This document shows positions 51,901 through 56,978 of a stretch of 64,000 nucleotides of DNA, piece after piece. The DNA comes from Salvator merianae (Eukaryota; Chordata; Lepidosauria; Squamata; Teiidae). The notes under the pieces were generated by a model. The model did no database searches, had not been told where the DNA came from, and saw nothing but the letters and a program-made list of their open reading frames with translations. Position 1 is the stretch's first letter; every line of letters starts with the position of its first letter. The position numbers and the translations under genes are program-made. The DNA lies in contig QVOM02000072.1 of assembly GCA_003586115.2 (NCBI GenBank), positions 2,198,361-2,262,360 on the forward strand, given 5' to 3'.

Positions 51901-54900
51901 TGGGACAGGGCAGACCACTTGCATACATCTAAGAGCTATTCTTTCTATTGAGATATGTTTTGGTGCAACTGCACTGTCTTCATTGTTGCACCTTCCTTCC
52001 TTCCTCCCTCCCTCCCTCCCTCACTCAATCCAAGTATGTACACTACACTCCTTTCAAAAAACCCATCAGGGAAAAGTGCAAGGCAGGGACAAATAAACTG
52101 AAAAATCAGAAAATGAAACAAAGCTGCAATGAAGGCAAAAACTGGAAAAGAATGGTTCTGAAAAAATCCTAAACACAAGATTCTTGCTAAGGACAAAACA
52201 AGGAAAAATCTAGAATACAGCAAAGGCAAAATGGAAGAAAAAACAGAACAGGCTTTTCAGCTTTGGGGGCCATTTTATAGTAATCAAGATGACCAACACA
52301 AAAGGGAAGAGGAGAGGACCATCCTTTCACAAGAATGGTGTTGTCTGTCTTGTAACCTACACACACATCTATAAGAAGGGTGATACTGTTGACATCAAGG
52401 GCACGGGCACAGTTCAGAAAGGCATGGCCCACAAACATTACCGCGGTAAGATAGGAAGAATACACAACATTACCCAGCATGCTATGGGCATGCATTATTG
52501 TGAACAAGAAAGTTAAGGATAAGATTCTTGCCAAGAGAATTAAAGTGTGTGCTGAACATATTAAGCACTCTAAGAGCAGGAACAGCTTCTTGCAACGTAT
52601 GAAGGAAAATGAAAGAACGGAAAACAAAAAAAAAAAAAAGAAGAAAAAATGAAGCGAAGAAAAAGAGCAGATGGTTTGAGTTGAAACACCAGTTCACTCC
52701 TCCAAGAGAAGCCCATTTTGTAAGAACCAATGGCAAAGAACCAGAACTGCTGGAACCAATTCCATATGAATTCATGGCATAGTTTATGAACAAAATAAAA
52801 TCTTCTGTTGAAGAGTAAAAAAAGAAAGAAAGAAAAACTAGAACAGGAAGAACATACTGAAAGAAGTCAGCCGTGTGTCCAAGGACCAGCCAGAGGGAAA
52901 AGATGAACAGGGAAGATGCCTTTGTGTCCAACAGTAAATTGGGGCTTTGGGTCAGAATGCTATCATTGTAGGTTGTAAAGCGCTCTTTTCAGAAGAGACA
53001 GTTGGAGCCTAAGTTGCTGTTAACATGCACAATGTATTTAAAAAAAAATGTTTGAACAAAATAGTTTCAAATGTATCAAGTATTACTGCAACTACTCTCC
53101 TAATTAATGTCAATGAACTTTCTGATTTGTGGTTTCAAGTTATATGTTTATTTATCTCTGGGTAGAAAAGGCCTCTAACTATGCACTATAATCAGATCAT
53201 GGATTACTGATGTATTATTTTGGATCTTCCTGGACAACAGCAGGACCAGCCAAGGAGTGGGGTAGGTGAAAAGCATCATATCCATACTTCTAGATATGCC
53301 CTACCAAATGTTTCTACTTTACAAGCCAGTTACGTACAGTTCAGGTTTAAAAGGTAATATAACATCAGATGTTACAAACAATTAATATTACAAAAGATAC
53401 TCACATTTAATACTTCTTGTCTTGGTTGTGGAGGTTCTATGCATGTCAGCAGCCTAAGTAACAAGTCCATAATTGCAGAGGTCCCTATGTGCTTTATAAT
53501 GAGGTCTACAAAATCATGCCTTTTCTTTAAGAAATCCACAATCTATAAAATATGTAGAAAATAAAATATATAAAATAGCAAACTTATTTATTCATTTGAT
53601 CATAGTAATAAGCTGCTCTCTTCCTATTGTGTCCATGGTAGCAAACAGTGAAATAGTTTAGTAAAAGAAATTAAAGAACCATTAAAGAAATTACAGTAAG
53701 TGTAAGTAATTGAAATAATAAAGATACTGTACATTCACTCTGTAAAAATAACCAAAAACCCCTCTTGCTTAGCTGGAGGTACAACACAATCAGGCTGTGC
53801 ACAAGCCATTACTAACAGTTCAGCTCAGCAGTGAAACAACCTGATTTGGCTATTCAGATATGAATGGAATCATCTGAATAATAGTTGGATCCAGTTGATC
53901 AGAAGTCAGTTCAAATAAACTACTTTAAGATGTCTCCAATATTGGAGCAGTGGACCCTTCCCTTCCCCTTCACAGGCATTTAATGCGATTTGTAAGTTTC
54001 CCCTCCCCAACACTGCTAAGCAGGGTCTCTGTGGCACCACTATCTTGCACTGATGACCATTCTGGACTGCAATGGTTCCGCTAAACCCCAGTTTTCAGTT
54101 TTGACAATTACTGGCACTACATGATAGATAATTACAGGGTTACGTGAGGAGGATTGTGTATGGGAACTAATGGTTTATACAGCCTCGTGTAACAATGAAT
54201 GTGTATTGCATCTATTTTATTTTAATTCATCGTCCTTAAGCATATCAACTTCTTTGCTATATTCTTGATCTTTCTCTCCTCCTCATATACTCTGATCAAG
54301 AAACTGAAGACTTTTTGATACTGTAATTCTAAATTTAATCTAACTTTTGATCTTAAATTATTTTAGCTTTGTTTTAACTTTTCTTGTAACGGATTTTAAT
54401 TTGCTGCTGTAATATGTTCTAAGACCTGGTGGTATAGGATGGGATATAAATGCAAACAAAGAAATAAAGAAATAGTAATAGAACTTCATGCCTACTGTGT
54501 TAAAGTAAACATAATCTGAAATTGATAGGGATGTGTCTATCGGTGTTTAAACAAACAACATACTGCAAACATCCCAGGTTTGGATGATTTGCTATCACAC
54601 TAAGCCCTGCTTAAATTTCAGGGTTCAGCCCAAACGCAAACTAAATCAGCGGTGGTGGTGATAAGGTAAATTTTTCGTTCAGCTCAACGCCATCTTCTCT
54701 TGCACTCTGCCCCCCTCCTTGTGCCTACAGCCCTCACTCACTCCAACACCTCCTCCTCTAGTGCTGCACCTCACCCACCTCCTAATCTCAGCCAAGCTAC
54801 TGGCTGCACAATTCTCCCAAATGCTGTTTCACCTTAGCCTAGGCCTTCCAGAATGGAGGACCATAGAAGTGAAGGTGTGTGCATCTACACACCCGGCCCA

Positions 54901-56972
54901 CTGGGAGGACCTGTGGTCCTCTAAACTAGAAGGCCTAGACCAAAGTAAAACACAGTGACTGACATTTGGAAGAACTATGAAACTTGCAGCCCAGCCCAGC
55001 CCAGCCCAGCCCAGCCGGTGGGTAGGGAAAGGGGGAAGCAGTGGGTGTGAGGGGAGAAGGAGGGAGGTTGTGGGCCTGAAGAGAAGGAGGTTGAGTTCCA
55101 GATCAAACAGGTTCTGACACTCCCAAGTTTCCATTTGTGTTAAACTGAAGCAGCAGAACCAGACCCATTCATATCCCTAAAGCAACTTCTTATGCCAGGC
55201 TTCAGAAGTAAAGTTTTACATCATGTCATACTCATGACAAACATGTAAGTATCTCAATATTTTATTTGTATGCCCACAAAATTCTGGGTAGTTTTGTTAT
55301 AATCTTAAATTTCATTTTTGAGTGTTTTAAAAATATACGTACACAATCTTCAAGTAAACAGATATTACATAAGTTCTAATGCTGTTCTCCTCAAATAACT
55401 TAGTCACACAACTGTTTAAGTAGAGGTTCAAAAGAAGAATTTACCTGTTCTGGTTTTCTGCTAATAAGAATGCTTAGCACCTTGCTGAAGAAACTGGCCA
55501 GTAAAGGATTTAGAGGGGGCTCATTTAGAAGAAAGCTATACAATTTAGTTAATAATGATTCCTCTTCTCCCAGTCTATCATTGATCTGTGAAACGTCTGA
55601 AGTGAGCAGCTCACAAGATATGTTTGGATACCTAGAACAGAATAGTAGACATTTTAATAGAATAAAAAAATGAAATATTGGAAGGTTTCTTTTAACCAAA
55701 ACATTTTACGTAAGAATGCTCAACACATCACCAAATGTAGTTCCAATCAACACAACAGAAAAGAAAAACCAACACAGTGTAACTAGGACAGACAGCTAGC
55801 TCTGCTTCTGAATTTTATAATCTATCAACCTTTGACAAAAGTAGGATCAAGACCCTGTCCCACATGCAACACATTTTCTATCTGAGAACATTATTTCAGC
55901 AGAAATATTCAGCTTGATACATAATGGAACATTACAGAAAACATGCTCCATAAAGCATTAGCAATTTAAAACTTAAGAAAACTTATGCACTTTCTCAGTG
56001 CTCAAAGAAGTGCTCGCTTGCTCTCAGACACAGAGGCACACAACACTAAACCACAGAAACATGCTTTCTTCTGCACAAATTAACCACCCAGCAAGACAAA
56101 AGAAGAAAATCTTGACTAGCTAGCAACGTTCAAGGCTAAAGAGAAAAAAATAAACGTTTCTTCCCCCTAGGATCCAATTAGGTGATAAAGTCTTATATTT
56201 CTGAAGGAAAAATATTTTGCAGCCCTAGGAAACCTAAAGCATACGCTTTACTTTTGGCAATGAGAATTCTAAACTCCTGTGAAAAACAAGCATAAACCAA
56301 AGTTCATGTGGATCCCAAAAAATCAAGAAGAGCATTCTGATATTGATATAATTCTTTAAGTAGTACAGGATGCACCGTGCCAGAAATGTACTCATACAAC
56401 AGGAAATTTTCTCTTTAACTGTTTCTTGGACTTTCAGAAAACGATTTGCTCCTGCAAACAGCTGCCAGTCTTCTCAATTTTCCCCTCTACATCTCAGGCC
56501 TTTCACAAGAGTCTTTAAGTAGGCCATTCACAAGAGTCTGGAGTAGGTCAGAATGAATTTCCCTTGGGAATAGAATTCAGTTTAAAAAAAGTCTATAAAA
56601 CATATGGAGAATCTAACTGTCTTCTTGAATCTCCATAGTTGCATTAAGCTTGGTCTGAACTTCACCGAAACTACTATTTGCTATACTAATATATTATCTC
56701 CATCTTCCTTCATTTTCAAACCATAAGGTTTAGAACATTTCTTACTTGTATCTGACTTTCTCATCCATGTCTTGAGGTGGTTCTTCTATAATGAATGATA
56801 CAAGATCTTCCAGACATTCCGACTTCAAAAGAAATTCTATAAGTTTGCGATTTTGAGCTTTGCACTCTTGCAAAACATCTTCTTCATCCATCAATTCTTT
56901 CAGTGTTACATCATCTCGCTCTAGCAATGTGTCTATGTGGGATGATGAGTGAAGATCAAATTTCCAAAACAT
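1096..56972 (-). CDS. PPP6R3: PPP6R3 (SAPS3): protein phosphatase 6 regulatory subunit 3, 22 coding exons
   Basis: Spliced gene on the minus strand; the exons below sum to 2619 nt, that is 872 codons plus TGA. SAPS-family proteins bind the catalytic subunit PPP6C and act as scaffolds that choose substrates and location, together with ankyrin-repeat subunits (family knowledge). The N-terminal part, roughly residues 1-500, is the conserved helical SAPS region: it starts [18 protein letters not shown] and includes [36 protein letters not shown] and [22 protein letters not shown] blocks. The C-terminal part is acidic and Ser-rich (blocks [26 protein letters not shown]) and ends ASVNGPV. Every junction is GT-AG and phase-consistent with no internal stop, so the gene looks intact. 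Length matches the human protein (about 873 residues, from memory). PPP6R1 and PPP6R2 were considered, but the C-terminal half follows PPP6R3. Promoter and 5' end are outside the window. Confidence 0.97.
1148..5404 (-). other. PPP6R3: PPP6R3 intron 21
   Basis: No gene recognised. Contains an 11-G run at 4591-4601 and scattered short chance ORFs (longest about 138 codons near 4695-5111, not conserved-looking). The 1.2-2.6 kb part is less AT-rich than its surroundings but I could not assign it to a repeat family. Confidence 0.85.
5405..5527 (-). CDS. PPP6R3: PPP6R3 coding exon 21, residues 815-856
   Basis: Acceptor ctag then T completing Ser815, reading [14 protein letters not shown]...SSSLEQ and AG of Arg856, then donor GTAACT. 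The [11 protein letters not shown] block is the PPP6R3 tail. The middle of the exon is clearly diverged from the mammalian sequence as I remember it. Length 123 nt is a multiple of three, so skipping would keep frame. Confidence 0.93.
5528..9741 (-). other. PPP6R3: PPP6R3 intron 20
   Basis: No gene. Holds a hAT-like element at 8319-9042 (separate entry). The stretch 7.0-7.25 kb is relatively GC-rich and may be an unassigned repeat. Confidence 0.85.
8319..9042. mobile_element. Non-autonomous hAT-like element, about 724 bp
   Basis: Left end TAGGCACGTGCCAAATGAG and the reverse complement of the right end, TAGGGGTGTGCCAGTTTG, form imperfect terminal inverted repeats. Flanking 8-mers GGAAAAAC and GAAAAAAA agree at 6 of 8 positions, compatible with an old hAT target duplication. 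No transposase frame inside. Confidence 0.6.
9742..9892 (-). CDS. PPP6R3: PPP6R3 coding exon 20, residues 765-815
   Basis: Acceptor ccttccag, then CC completing Thr765, reading [18 protein letters not shown]...[18 protein letters not shown] and AG of Ser815, donor GTAAGA. Closely follows the PPP6R3 KVTETVMNG / [17 protein letters not shown] block. Confidence 0.96.
9893..10775 (-). other. PPP6R3: PPP6R3 intron 19
   Basis: Contains one short inverted-repeat element at 10371-10457; otherwise nothing recognised. Confidence 0.85.
10371..10457. mobile_element. Short MITE-like element, about 87 bp
   Basis: Begins CAGGGTTTCCCAGATTTTGG and ends with a sequence whose reverse complement is CAGTGTCTCCCGAAG, giving matching ends. 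This resembles a very common short repeat of reptile genomes with GTTTCCC...GGGAAAC ends (recalled, not searched). Confidence 0.5.
10776..10879 (-). CDS. PPP6R3: PPP6R3 coding exon 19, residues 730-765
   Basis: Acceptor tcttttaaag, T completing Ser730, reading [20 protein letters not shown]...VAAQPE and A of Thr765, donor GTAAGT. The [14 protein letters not shown] block is diagnostic for PPP6R3. Confidence 0.96.
10880..12383 (-). other. PPP6R3: PPP6R3 intron 18
   Basis: No gene or clear repeat seen. A minus-strand 84-codon ORF at 11309-11563 has no recognisable features. Confidence 0.8.
12384..12537 (-). CDS. PPP6R3: PPP6R3 coding exon 18, residues 679-730
   Basis: Acceptor ttctag, CG completing Thr679, reading [20 protein letters not shown]...[14 protein letters not shown] and AG of Ser730, donor GTAGAG (weaker than consensus). 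The NWSANFD and [18 protein letters not shown] blocks are strongly conserved in PPP6R3. Confidence 0.97.
12538..13312 (-). other. PPP6R3: PPP6R3 intron 17
   Basis: Contains the (AT)n microsatellite at 12901-12946; otherwise nothing recognised. Confidence 0.85.
12901..12946. repeat. (AT)n microsatellite, 23 units
   Basis: Uninterrupted AT dinucleotide run of 46 bases. Confidence 0.97.
13313..13431 (-). CDS. PPP6R3: PPP6R3 coding exon 17, residues 639-679
   Basis: C completes Ser639, then [20 protein letters not shown]...DKMEVDLNE and A of Thr679, donor GTAAGT. Encodes the most acidic Ser/Glu/Asp cluster, a likely acidophilic-kinase target (inference). Its acceptor is preceded by an 18-T tract on the coding strand (A run at 13436-13453). 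Confidence 0.97.
13432..14535 (-). other. PPP6R3: PPP6R3 intron 16
   Basis: Contains the GGCCTTTC-ended element at 14100-14483 and the poly-T acceptor tract at its 3' end; otherwise nothing recognised. Confidence 0.85.
14100..14483. mobile_element. Non-autonomous DNA element with GGCCTTTC ends, about 380 bp
   Basis: Left GGGCCTTTCTGCACTTAC and reverse-complemented right AAGGCCTTTCAGCCCTTACC are similar inverted ends. The same end motif recurs at 62616-62788. Exact borders and target duplication are unclear. Confidence 0.5.
14536..14666 (-). CDS. PPP6R3: PPP6R3 coding exon 16, residues 596-639
   Basis: Acceptor gattag, reading [20 protein letters not shown]...[20 protein letters not shown] and AG of Ser639, donor GTATCT. 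Nearly identical to the mammalian block as recalled. Confidence 0.97.
14667..16718 (-). other. PPP6R3: PPP6R3 intron 15
   Basis: Dominated by the GC-rich hairpin element at 15203-15881; the rest is AT-rich with nothing recognised. Confidence 0.85.
15203..15881. mobile_element. GC-rich hairpin-bearing DNA element with TAGGG(G)CCYGTTYGCACTT ends
   Basis: Left TAGGGCCCGTTTGCACTT and reverse-complemented right TAGGGGCCTGTTCGCACTTT form terminal inverted repeats. Inside are three strong palindromes: 21-bp perfect arms at 15345-15389 (3-base loop), 22-bp arms with one extra base at 15443-15489, and a subterminal 11-bp hairpin at 15836-15863. The element is far richer in CpG than its surroundings. 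Several overlapping ORFs up to 100 codons come from this base composition. No clear target duplication. Confidence 0.65.
16719..16773 (-). CDS. PPP6R3: PPP6R3 coding exon 15, residues 577-595
   Basis: Acceptor gttcacag, T completing Asn577, reading [18 protein letters not shown], donor GTAAGT. Small 55-nt exon, too short to be found by ORF length alone; placed by matching flanking phases and the [15 protein letters not shown] block. Confidence 0.96.
17378..17440 (+). mobile_element. L2-like LINE fragment, C-terminal reverse transcriptase region
   Basis: Plus-strand translation of 17378-17425 reads [16 protein letters not shown], matching the ALNGLGPxYLxDxL signature that follows the reverse transcriptase core in L2-group LINEs. 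The fragment probably extends a few hundred bases further right, but no frame is kept. Confidence 0.6.
18530..18918. mobile_element. hAT-like MITE, about 389 bp
   Basis: Left TAGTGATGTGCTAAATG and reverse-complemented right TAAGAGTGTGCATGAAA are similar ends. Flanks GTGTATCA and GTGTGCAA share 5 of 8 bases, suggestive of an old 8-bp target duplication. Confidence 0.5.
18994..19278. mobile_element. Inverted-repeat element with CCCCTCTC ends, about 285 bp
   Basis: Left segment AAGGGTGTGTGATAGTTCAC (then CCCCTCTC) resembles the reverse complement of the right segment GAGGGGCATGTATCAGTTTG (then TCCCCTCTC). Borders are approximate. Confidence 0.4.
20127..20310 (+). repeat. Squamate-type interspersed repeat (GAGCCTTGCTGGATCAGG family)
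   Basis: Contains GAGCCTTGCTGGATCAGGCC, CATCTAGTCCAGCATCCTGT and TCACACAGTGGCCCACC, followed by a CATCCTGCCTGTC...ACCTGGAGGTA stretch. This is a repeat I recognise as very common in lizard and snake genomes; its formal family name was not checked. Confidence 0.65.
22604..22701 (-). CDS. PPP6R3: PPP6R3 coding exon 14, residues 545-577
   Basis: Acceptor ggttgccag, reading [20 protein letters not shown]...KFADQDDIG and AA of Asn577, donor GTGAGT. Essentially identical to the family consensus as recalled. Confidence 0.97.
22702..25282 (-). other. PPP6R3: PPP6R3 intron 13
   Basis: No gene. Contains a 14-C run at 23508-23521, a short TA run near 23660, an A-run near 24109-24122 and unassigned repeat-like sequence at about 24.05-24.3 kb. 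Confidence 0.8.
25283..25369 (-). CDS. PPP6R3: PPP6R3 coding exon 13, residues 516-544
   Basis: Acceptor ctgtttctag, reading [20 protein letters not shown] then FSQDSSLQQ, donor GTGAGT. Symmetric 87-nt exon (29 codons), so it could be a cassette exon without frame change. Confidence 0.97.
25370..28580 (-). other. PPP6R3: PPP6R3 intron 12
   Basis: No gene. Contains a truncated copy (about 26660-26755) of the element complete at 62616-62788, and a lone hAT-like end TTAGGGATGTGCCAAAC at 28056. Confidence 0.8.
26660..26755. mobile_element. Truncated copy of the GGCCCTTTCTGCAC-ended element
   Basis: The block AGCATGCAGATGGCAG followed by GATATAATCTGGAATAA and AGTGCAGAAA is shared in order with 62700-62788. 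The left half is missing or too diverged. Confidence 0.55.
28581..28666 (-). CDS. PPP6R3: PPP6R3 coding exon 12, residues 487-515
   Basis: Acceptor ttattttctag, AA completing Glu487, reading [20 protein letters not shown] then NKRNTVDL, donor GTAGGT. Matches the [17 protein letters not shown] block. Confidence 0.96.
28667..30329 (-). other. PPP6R3: PPP6R3 intron 11
   Basis: Contains the GGCCTGTT-ended element at 29179-29640; otherwise nothing recognised. Confidence 0.85.
29179..29640. mobile_element. Diverged member of the GGCCTGTT-ended hairpin element family
   Basis: Right end reverse complement is TAGGCCTGTTCACACTTAAC; left end TAGGCCTTTTTGCCC is related but diverged. A subterminal hairpin (CCTAGAATGGT...ACCATTCTAGG, 29201-29231) mirrors the one near the end of the 15.2 kb element. 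Interior GC-rich with CCATGG/TGGCCA motifs like the 15.2 and 39.3 kb copies. Confidence 0.5.
30330..30445 (-). CDS. PPP6R3: PPP6R3 coding exon 11, residues 448-487
   Basis: G completes Gln448, reading [20 protein letters not shown]...[15 protein letters not shown] and G of Glu487, donor GTAACT. Conserved end of the SAPS region. Confidence 0.97.
30446..31388 (-). other. PPP6R3: PPP6R3 intron 10
   Basis: About half is a retroposon fragment at 30870-31150; otherwise nothing recognised. Confidence 0.8.
30870..31150 (-). mobile_element. Retroposon 3' tail fragment (L2-type, antisense)
   Basis: Read on the minus strand, it contains TTTTAATGTTTTGTAAAC, then AGTATATAAATATTTT and an AAATAAG end, resembling the shared 3' tail of reptile L2-type LINEs and their SINEs. 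Family not checked by search. Confidence 0.45.
31389..31453 (-). CDS. PPP6R3: PPP6R3 coding exon 10, residues 427-448
   Basis: Acceptor ttcacag, reading [21 protein letters not shown] and CA of Gln448, donor GTGAGT. The first codons (LILKCH) differ from the mammalian LFQKCQ as recalled; the rest is unchanged. Confidence 0.96.
31616..32110 (+). pseudogene. Unidentified decayed coding sequence, about 162 codons with two in-frame TGA
   Basis: One plus-strand frame stays open from 31616 to TAG at 32108-32110 apart from TGA at 31859-31861 and 31979-31981. Roughly seven to eight stops would be expected by chance. The translation looks protein-like, with charged helical segments (e.g. [37 protein letters not shown]). 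I do not recognise the family; a degraded transposon protein or a retrocopy are both possible. Upstream of 31616 the frame is closed by TGA at 31613. Confidence 0.4.
32460..32765. repeat. Repeat shared with 59.15-59.55 kb (solo arm)
   Basis: Shares in order with the 59 kb copy: a CCATGG-containing stretch, GCAGGTTCCTTT, the block CTGACTTGCATTGAGAGG, and a final ATTTACACAG...GGAACCT segment. Probably one end of the inverted-repeat element described at 58.0-59.55 kb. Confidence 0.55.
33619..33768 (-). CDS. PPP6R3: PPP6R3 coding exon 9, residues 377-426
   Basis: Acceptor tcccctctgcag, reading [20 protein letters not shown]...[10 protein letters not shown], donor GTAAGT. The [15 protein letters not shown] block is a hallmark of the SAPS family. 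Confidence 0.97.
33769..37577 (-). other. PPP6R3: PPP6R3 intron 8
   Basis: Contains a CR1/L2-group LINE ORF2 fragment (35230-35720) and a short (GGCA)n run at 34514-34528. No gene otherwise. Confidence 0.8.
35230..35720 (+). mobile_element. LINE ORF2 fragment between endonuclease and reverse transcriptase (CR1-like)
   Basis: Plus-strand pieces read NSDHSGLNS (35304-35332), [16 protein letters not shown] (about 35530-35580) and [11 protein letters not shown] (about 35660-35700), in the order of the endonuclease NSDHxxI motif, the FRKWK segment and the NKFFKYIKSR segment that precedes the reverse transcriptase in CR1-like LINEs. Frame breaks between them show it is dead. Confidence 0.6.
37578..37730 (-). 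CDS. PPP6R3: PPP6R3 coding exon 8, residues 326-376
   Basis: Acceptor ttttatctag, reading [20 protein letters not shown]...ELNSIGVIL, donor GTAAGA. The segment [12 protein letters not shown] is the most diverged part compared with the mammalian TNTSSINGDLME as recalled. Confidence 0.97.
39334..39782. mobile_element. GGGCCTGTT-ended non-autonomous DNA element, about 449 bp
   Basis: Left TAAGGGCCTGTTCACACTTA and reverse-complemented right TTAGGGCCTGTTTGCACC are clear terminal inverted repeats. Interior shares CCATGG-rich, GC-rich character with the 15.2 and 29.2 kb members. Target duplication not clear. Confidence 0.65.
39821..40200 (-). mobile_element. L2-like LINE fragment: reverse transcriptase C-terminus
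   Basis: On the minus strand the frame reads [14 protein letters not shown] (near 40045), then [20 protein letters not shown] and [16 protein letters not shown]...CKTLNE. These correspond to the VTSRLDYCNALxxGLP, NxAARLLTGTxxxxHITPVL and LHWLPVxxRIxFKVLLLxYKALNG signatures of L2-group reverse transcriptases. About 65 codons are still open; a frame break separates the upstream part. Confidence 0.75.
40290..41000 (+). mobile_element. L2-like LINE fragment: endonuclease region
   Basis: Plus-strand motifs in order: [19 protein letters not shown] (40351-40410), corresponding to the LTETWL...GGVGLTQL motif of the L2-type APE endonuclease; SDHHLMKFS (about 40833-40860), the SDHxxL motif; and [11 protein letters not shown]...HPTEP (about 40945-41000). 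Multiple frame breaks. Lies head-to-head with the antisense RT fragment to its left. Confidence 0.7.
42068..42168. mobile_element. Short MITE with TAGTGCCCTCCA ends, 101 bp
   Basis: Left TAGTGCCCTCCAGATGTT and reverse-complemented right TAGCACCCTCCACATAATT. Similar to an abundant short reptile repeat with CCCTCCAGATGTT ends (recalled). No target duplication visible. Confidence 0.6.
42419..42548 (-). CDS. PPP6R3: PPP6R3 coding exon 7, residues 282-325
   Basis: A completes Thr282, reading [20 protein letters not shown]...[11 protein letters not shown], donor GTAAGT. Conserved SAPS segment. Confidence 0.97.
42549..43268 (-). other. PPP6R3: PPP6R3 intron 6
   Basis: Contains a T14-A10 homopolymer pair at 43008-43031 and a short GTA/GCA trinucleotide run at 43062-43089; otherwise nothing recognised. 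Confidence 0.85.
43062..43089. repeat. (GTA)n(GCA)n trinucleotide microsatellite
   Basis: About four GTA units pass into about five GCA units, then CCGCC. Intronic, short. Confidence 0.9.
43269..43382 (-). CDS. PPP6R3: PPP6R3 coding exon 6, residues 244-282
   Basis: Acceptor tcttctag, G completing Lys244, reading [20 protein letters not shown]...[10 protein letters not shown] and AC of Thr282, donor GTAAGA. Residue 245 is Lys where the mammalian sequence has Gln as recalled. Confidence 0.97.
44469..45115. repeat. 8-bp target site duplication CCCTATGC flanking the hAT-like element
   Basis: CCCTATGC occurs at 44469-44476 and exactly again at 45108-45115, directly next to the two TAGGGGTGTGCA inverted ends. 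Perfect 8-bp duplication is the hAT hallmark. Confidence 0.9.
44477..45107. mobile_element. Non-autonomous hAT-like transposon built of tandem hairpins, 631 bp
   Basis: Left end TAGGGGTGTGCATGAAGC; right end reverse complement TAGGGGTGTGCACGAAGG. Inside are palindromes with 12-bp arms around CG-rich loops at 44579-44610, 44710-44741 and 44849-44884 (spacing 131 and 139 bp). Between them are longer complementary stretches, and a near-perfect hairpin of about 28-bp arms lies at 44918-44974. No transposase coding. Perfect target duplication and well-kept palindromes suggest a fairly recent insertion. Confidence 0.85.
46200..46285. repeat. Small inverted-repeat element (CTGCATCCAGAC ends)
   Basis: CTGCATCCAGACATC on the left and reverse-complemented TTGCATTCAGACAACC on the right, enclosing an AT-rich core. 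MITE-like, low certainty. Confidence 0.4.
46560..46672 (-). CDS. PPP6R3: PPP6R3 coding exon 5, residues 207-244
   Basis: Acceptor ttcttcag, reading [20 protein letters not shown]...[11 protein letters not shown] and AA of Lys244, donor GTAGGT. Confidence 0.97.
46673..47854 (-). other. PPP6R3: PPP6R3 intron 4
   Basis: Holds an L2-like LINE 3' end at 47000-47485; the rest shows nothing recognised. Confidence 0.85.
47000..47485 (+). mobile_element. L2-like LINE 3' end (reverse transcriptase C-terminus plus 3'UTR)
   Basis: Plus-strand frame around 47015-47115 reads [18 protein letters not shown] then [15 protein letters not shown], corresponding to LHWLPVRFRxQFKVLVLTFKALNGLGPGYL of L2-group LINEs, with two stops. 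A T-rich 3' region and an (AAATAAATC)-like tail follow to about 47485. Confidence 0.7.
47855..47920 (-). CDS. PPP6R3: PPP6R3 coding exon 4, residues 185-206
   Basis: Acceptor gttttcacag, reading [20 protein letters not shown] then DD, donor GTAAGG. Symmetric 66-nt exon. Confidence 0.96.
48367..48790. repeat. Three tandem copies of a 160-175 bp unit
   Basis: The block AATGACCAxATTTxTCAGA plus AGGCCAxTGGAxT recurs at 48373, 48534 and 48709 (spacings about 161 and 175), each followed by GGCTGGCAGAA and, in the first two, CAGGACAAGAGATC-like sequence and GAATGAATTCTC...CAGGGGAACTG. The third copy degenerates after about 80 bases. Confidence 0.8.
49870..50431. mobile_element. Probable 5'-truncated hAT-like element
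   Basis: Right end reverse complement reads TATGGATGTGCACAAAC, the hAT-like end seen at 44.5 kb with few changes. It is preceded inward by CGGTTCAATTTGAACAAACC-type sequence (reverse complement). A matching left end was not found, so the left border is a guess. Confidence 0.4.
51991..52020. repeat. (CCTT)n(CCTC)n simple repeat
   Basis: Thirty bases of CCTT units passing into CCTC units. Confidence 0.9.
52253..52836 (+). pseudogene. RPL21P: RPL21 processed pseudogene (ribosomal protein eL21 retrocopy)
   Basis: Intronless plus-strand copy of RPL21: ATG at 52289 starts [10 protein letters not shown], then [26 protein letters not shown] and so on. About six to nine codons are missing after KGKRRG. 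A frameshift near 52490 ends the first frame, but [24 protein letters not shown] and the end [20 protein letters not shown]...FMA plus TAG (52780-52782) continue in other frames. AATAAA at 52794-52799 and an A-rich tail at 52817-52836 follow. Near-matching flanks AAAAACAGAACAGG (about 52239-52252) and AAAAACTAGAACAGG (52833-52847) look like a target duplication. It is antisense to the host gene and dead as a coding gene. Confidence 0.93.
53405..53542 (-). CDS. PPP6R3: PPP6R3 coding exon 3, residues 139-184
   Basis: Acceptor attttatag, reading [20 protein letters not shown]...[17 protein letters not shown], donor GTGAGT. The core SAPS segment with [16 protein letters not shown]; symmetric 138-nt exon. 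Confidence 0.97.
54526..55179. mobile_element. hAT-like element, about 654 bp
   Basis: Left TAGGGATGTGTCTATC and reverse-complemented right TAGGGATATGAATGGG are short similar ends. Weak flank similarity only. Encloses the pentanucleotide run at 54987-55016. Confidence 0.45.
54987..55016. repeat. (CAGCC)n pentanucleotide microsatellite, six units
   Basis: Six uninterrupted CAGCC units. Confidence 0.95.
55445..55631 (-). CDS. PPP6R3: PPP6R3 coding exon 2, residues 76-138
   Basis: Acceptor tattctgttctag, G completing Lys76, reading [20 protein letters not shown]...[16 protein letters not shown], donor GTAAAT. Strongly conserved. Confidence 0.97.
55632..56745 (-). other. PPP6R3: PPP6R3 intron 1 (between coding exons 1 and 2)
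   Basis: No gene or clear repeat recognised. Confidence 0.85.
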
Positions 56973-56978
56973 GCTGGT
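56746..56978 (-). CDS. PPP6R3: PPP6R3 coding exon 1 with initiator ATG (residues 1-76)
   Basis: Acceptor tttttgtttttag at 56979 onward, six 5'UTR bases, then ATG at 56970-56972 with A at -3. Reads [20 protein letters not shown]...[13 protein letters not shown] and AA of Lys76, donor GTAAGT. The start matches the conserved MFWKFDL N-terminus of SAPS proteins. The acceptor just upstream shows at least one upstream non-coding exon exists. Confidence 0.98.

Larger units (their letters stand above)
47921..53404 (-). other. PPP6R3: PPP6R3 intron 3
   Basis: Large intron with a three-copy tandem repeat (48367-48790), a probable truncated hAT-like element (49870-50431), a CCTT/CCTC run (51991-52020) and the RPL21 retropseudogene (52253-52836). 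Confidence 0.85.
53543..55444 (-). other. PPP6R3: PPP6R3 intron 2
   Basis: Contains a retroposon-like T-rich tail with a GGATGGGATATAAATGCAAA end at about 54190-54480 and a hAT-like element at 54526-55179 that carries a (CCCAG)n run. Confidence 0.8.

Noticed and set aside
52187..52931. Two minus-strand ORFs of 146 and 149 codons with many Phe and Leu.
   Set aside because: They are mostly antisense shadows of the RPL21 pseudogene and its A-rich tail.
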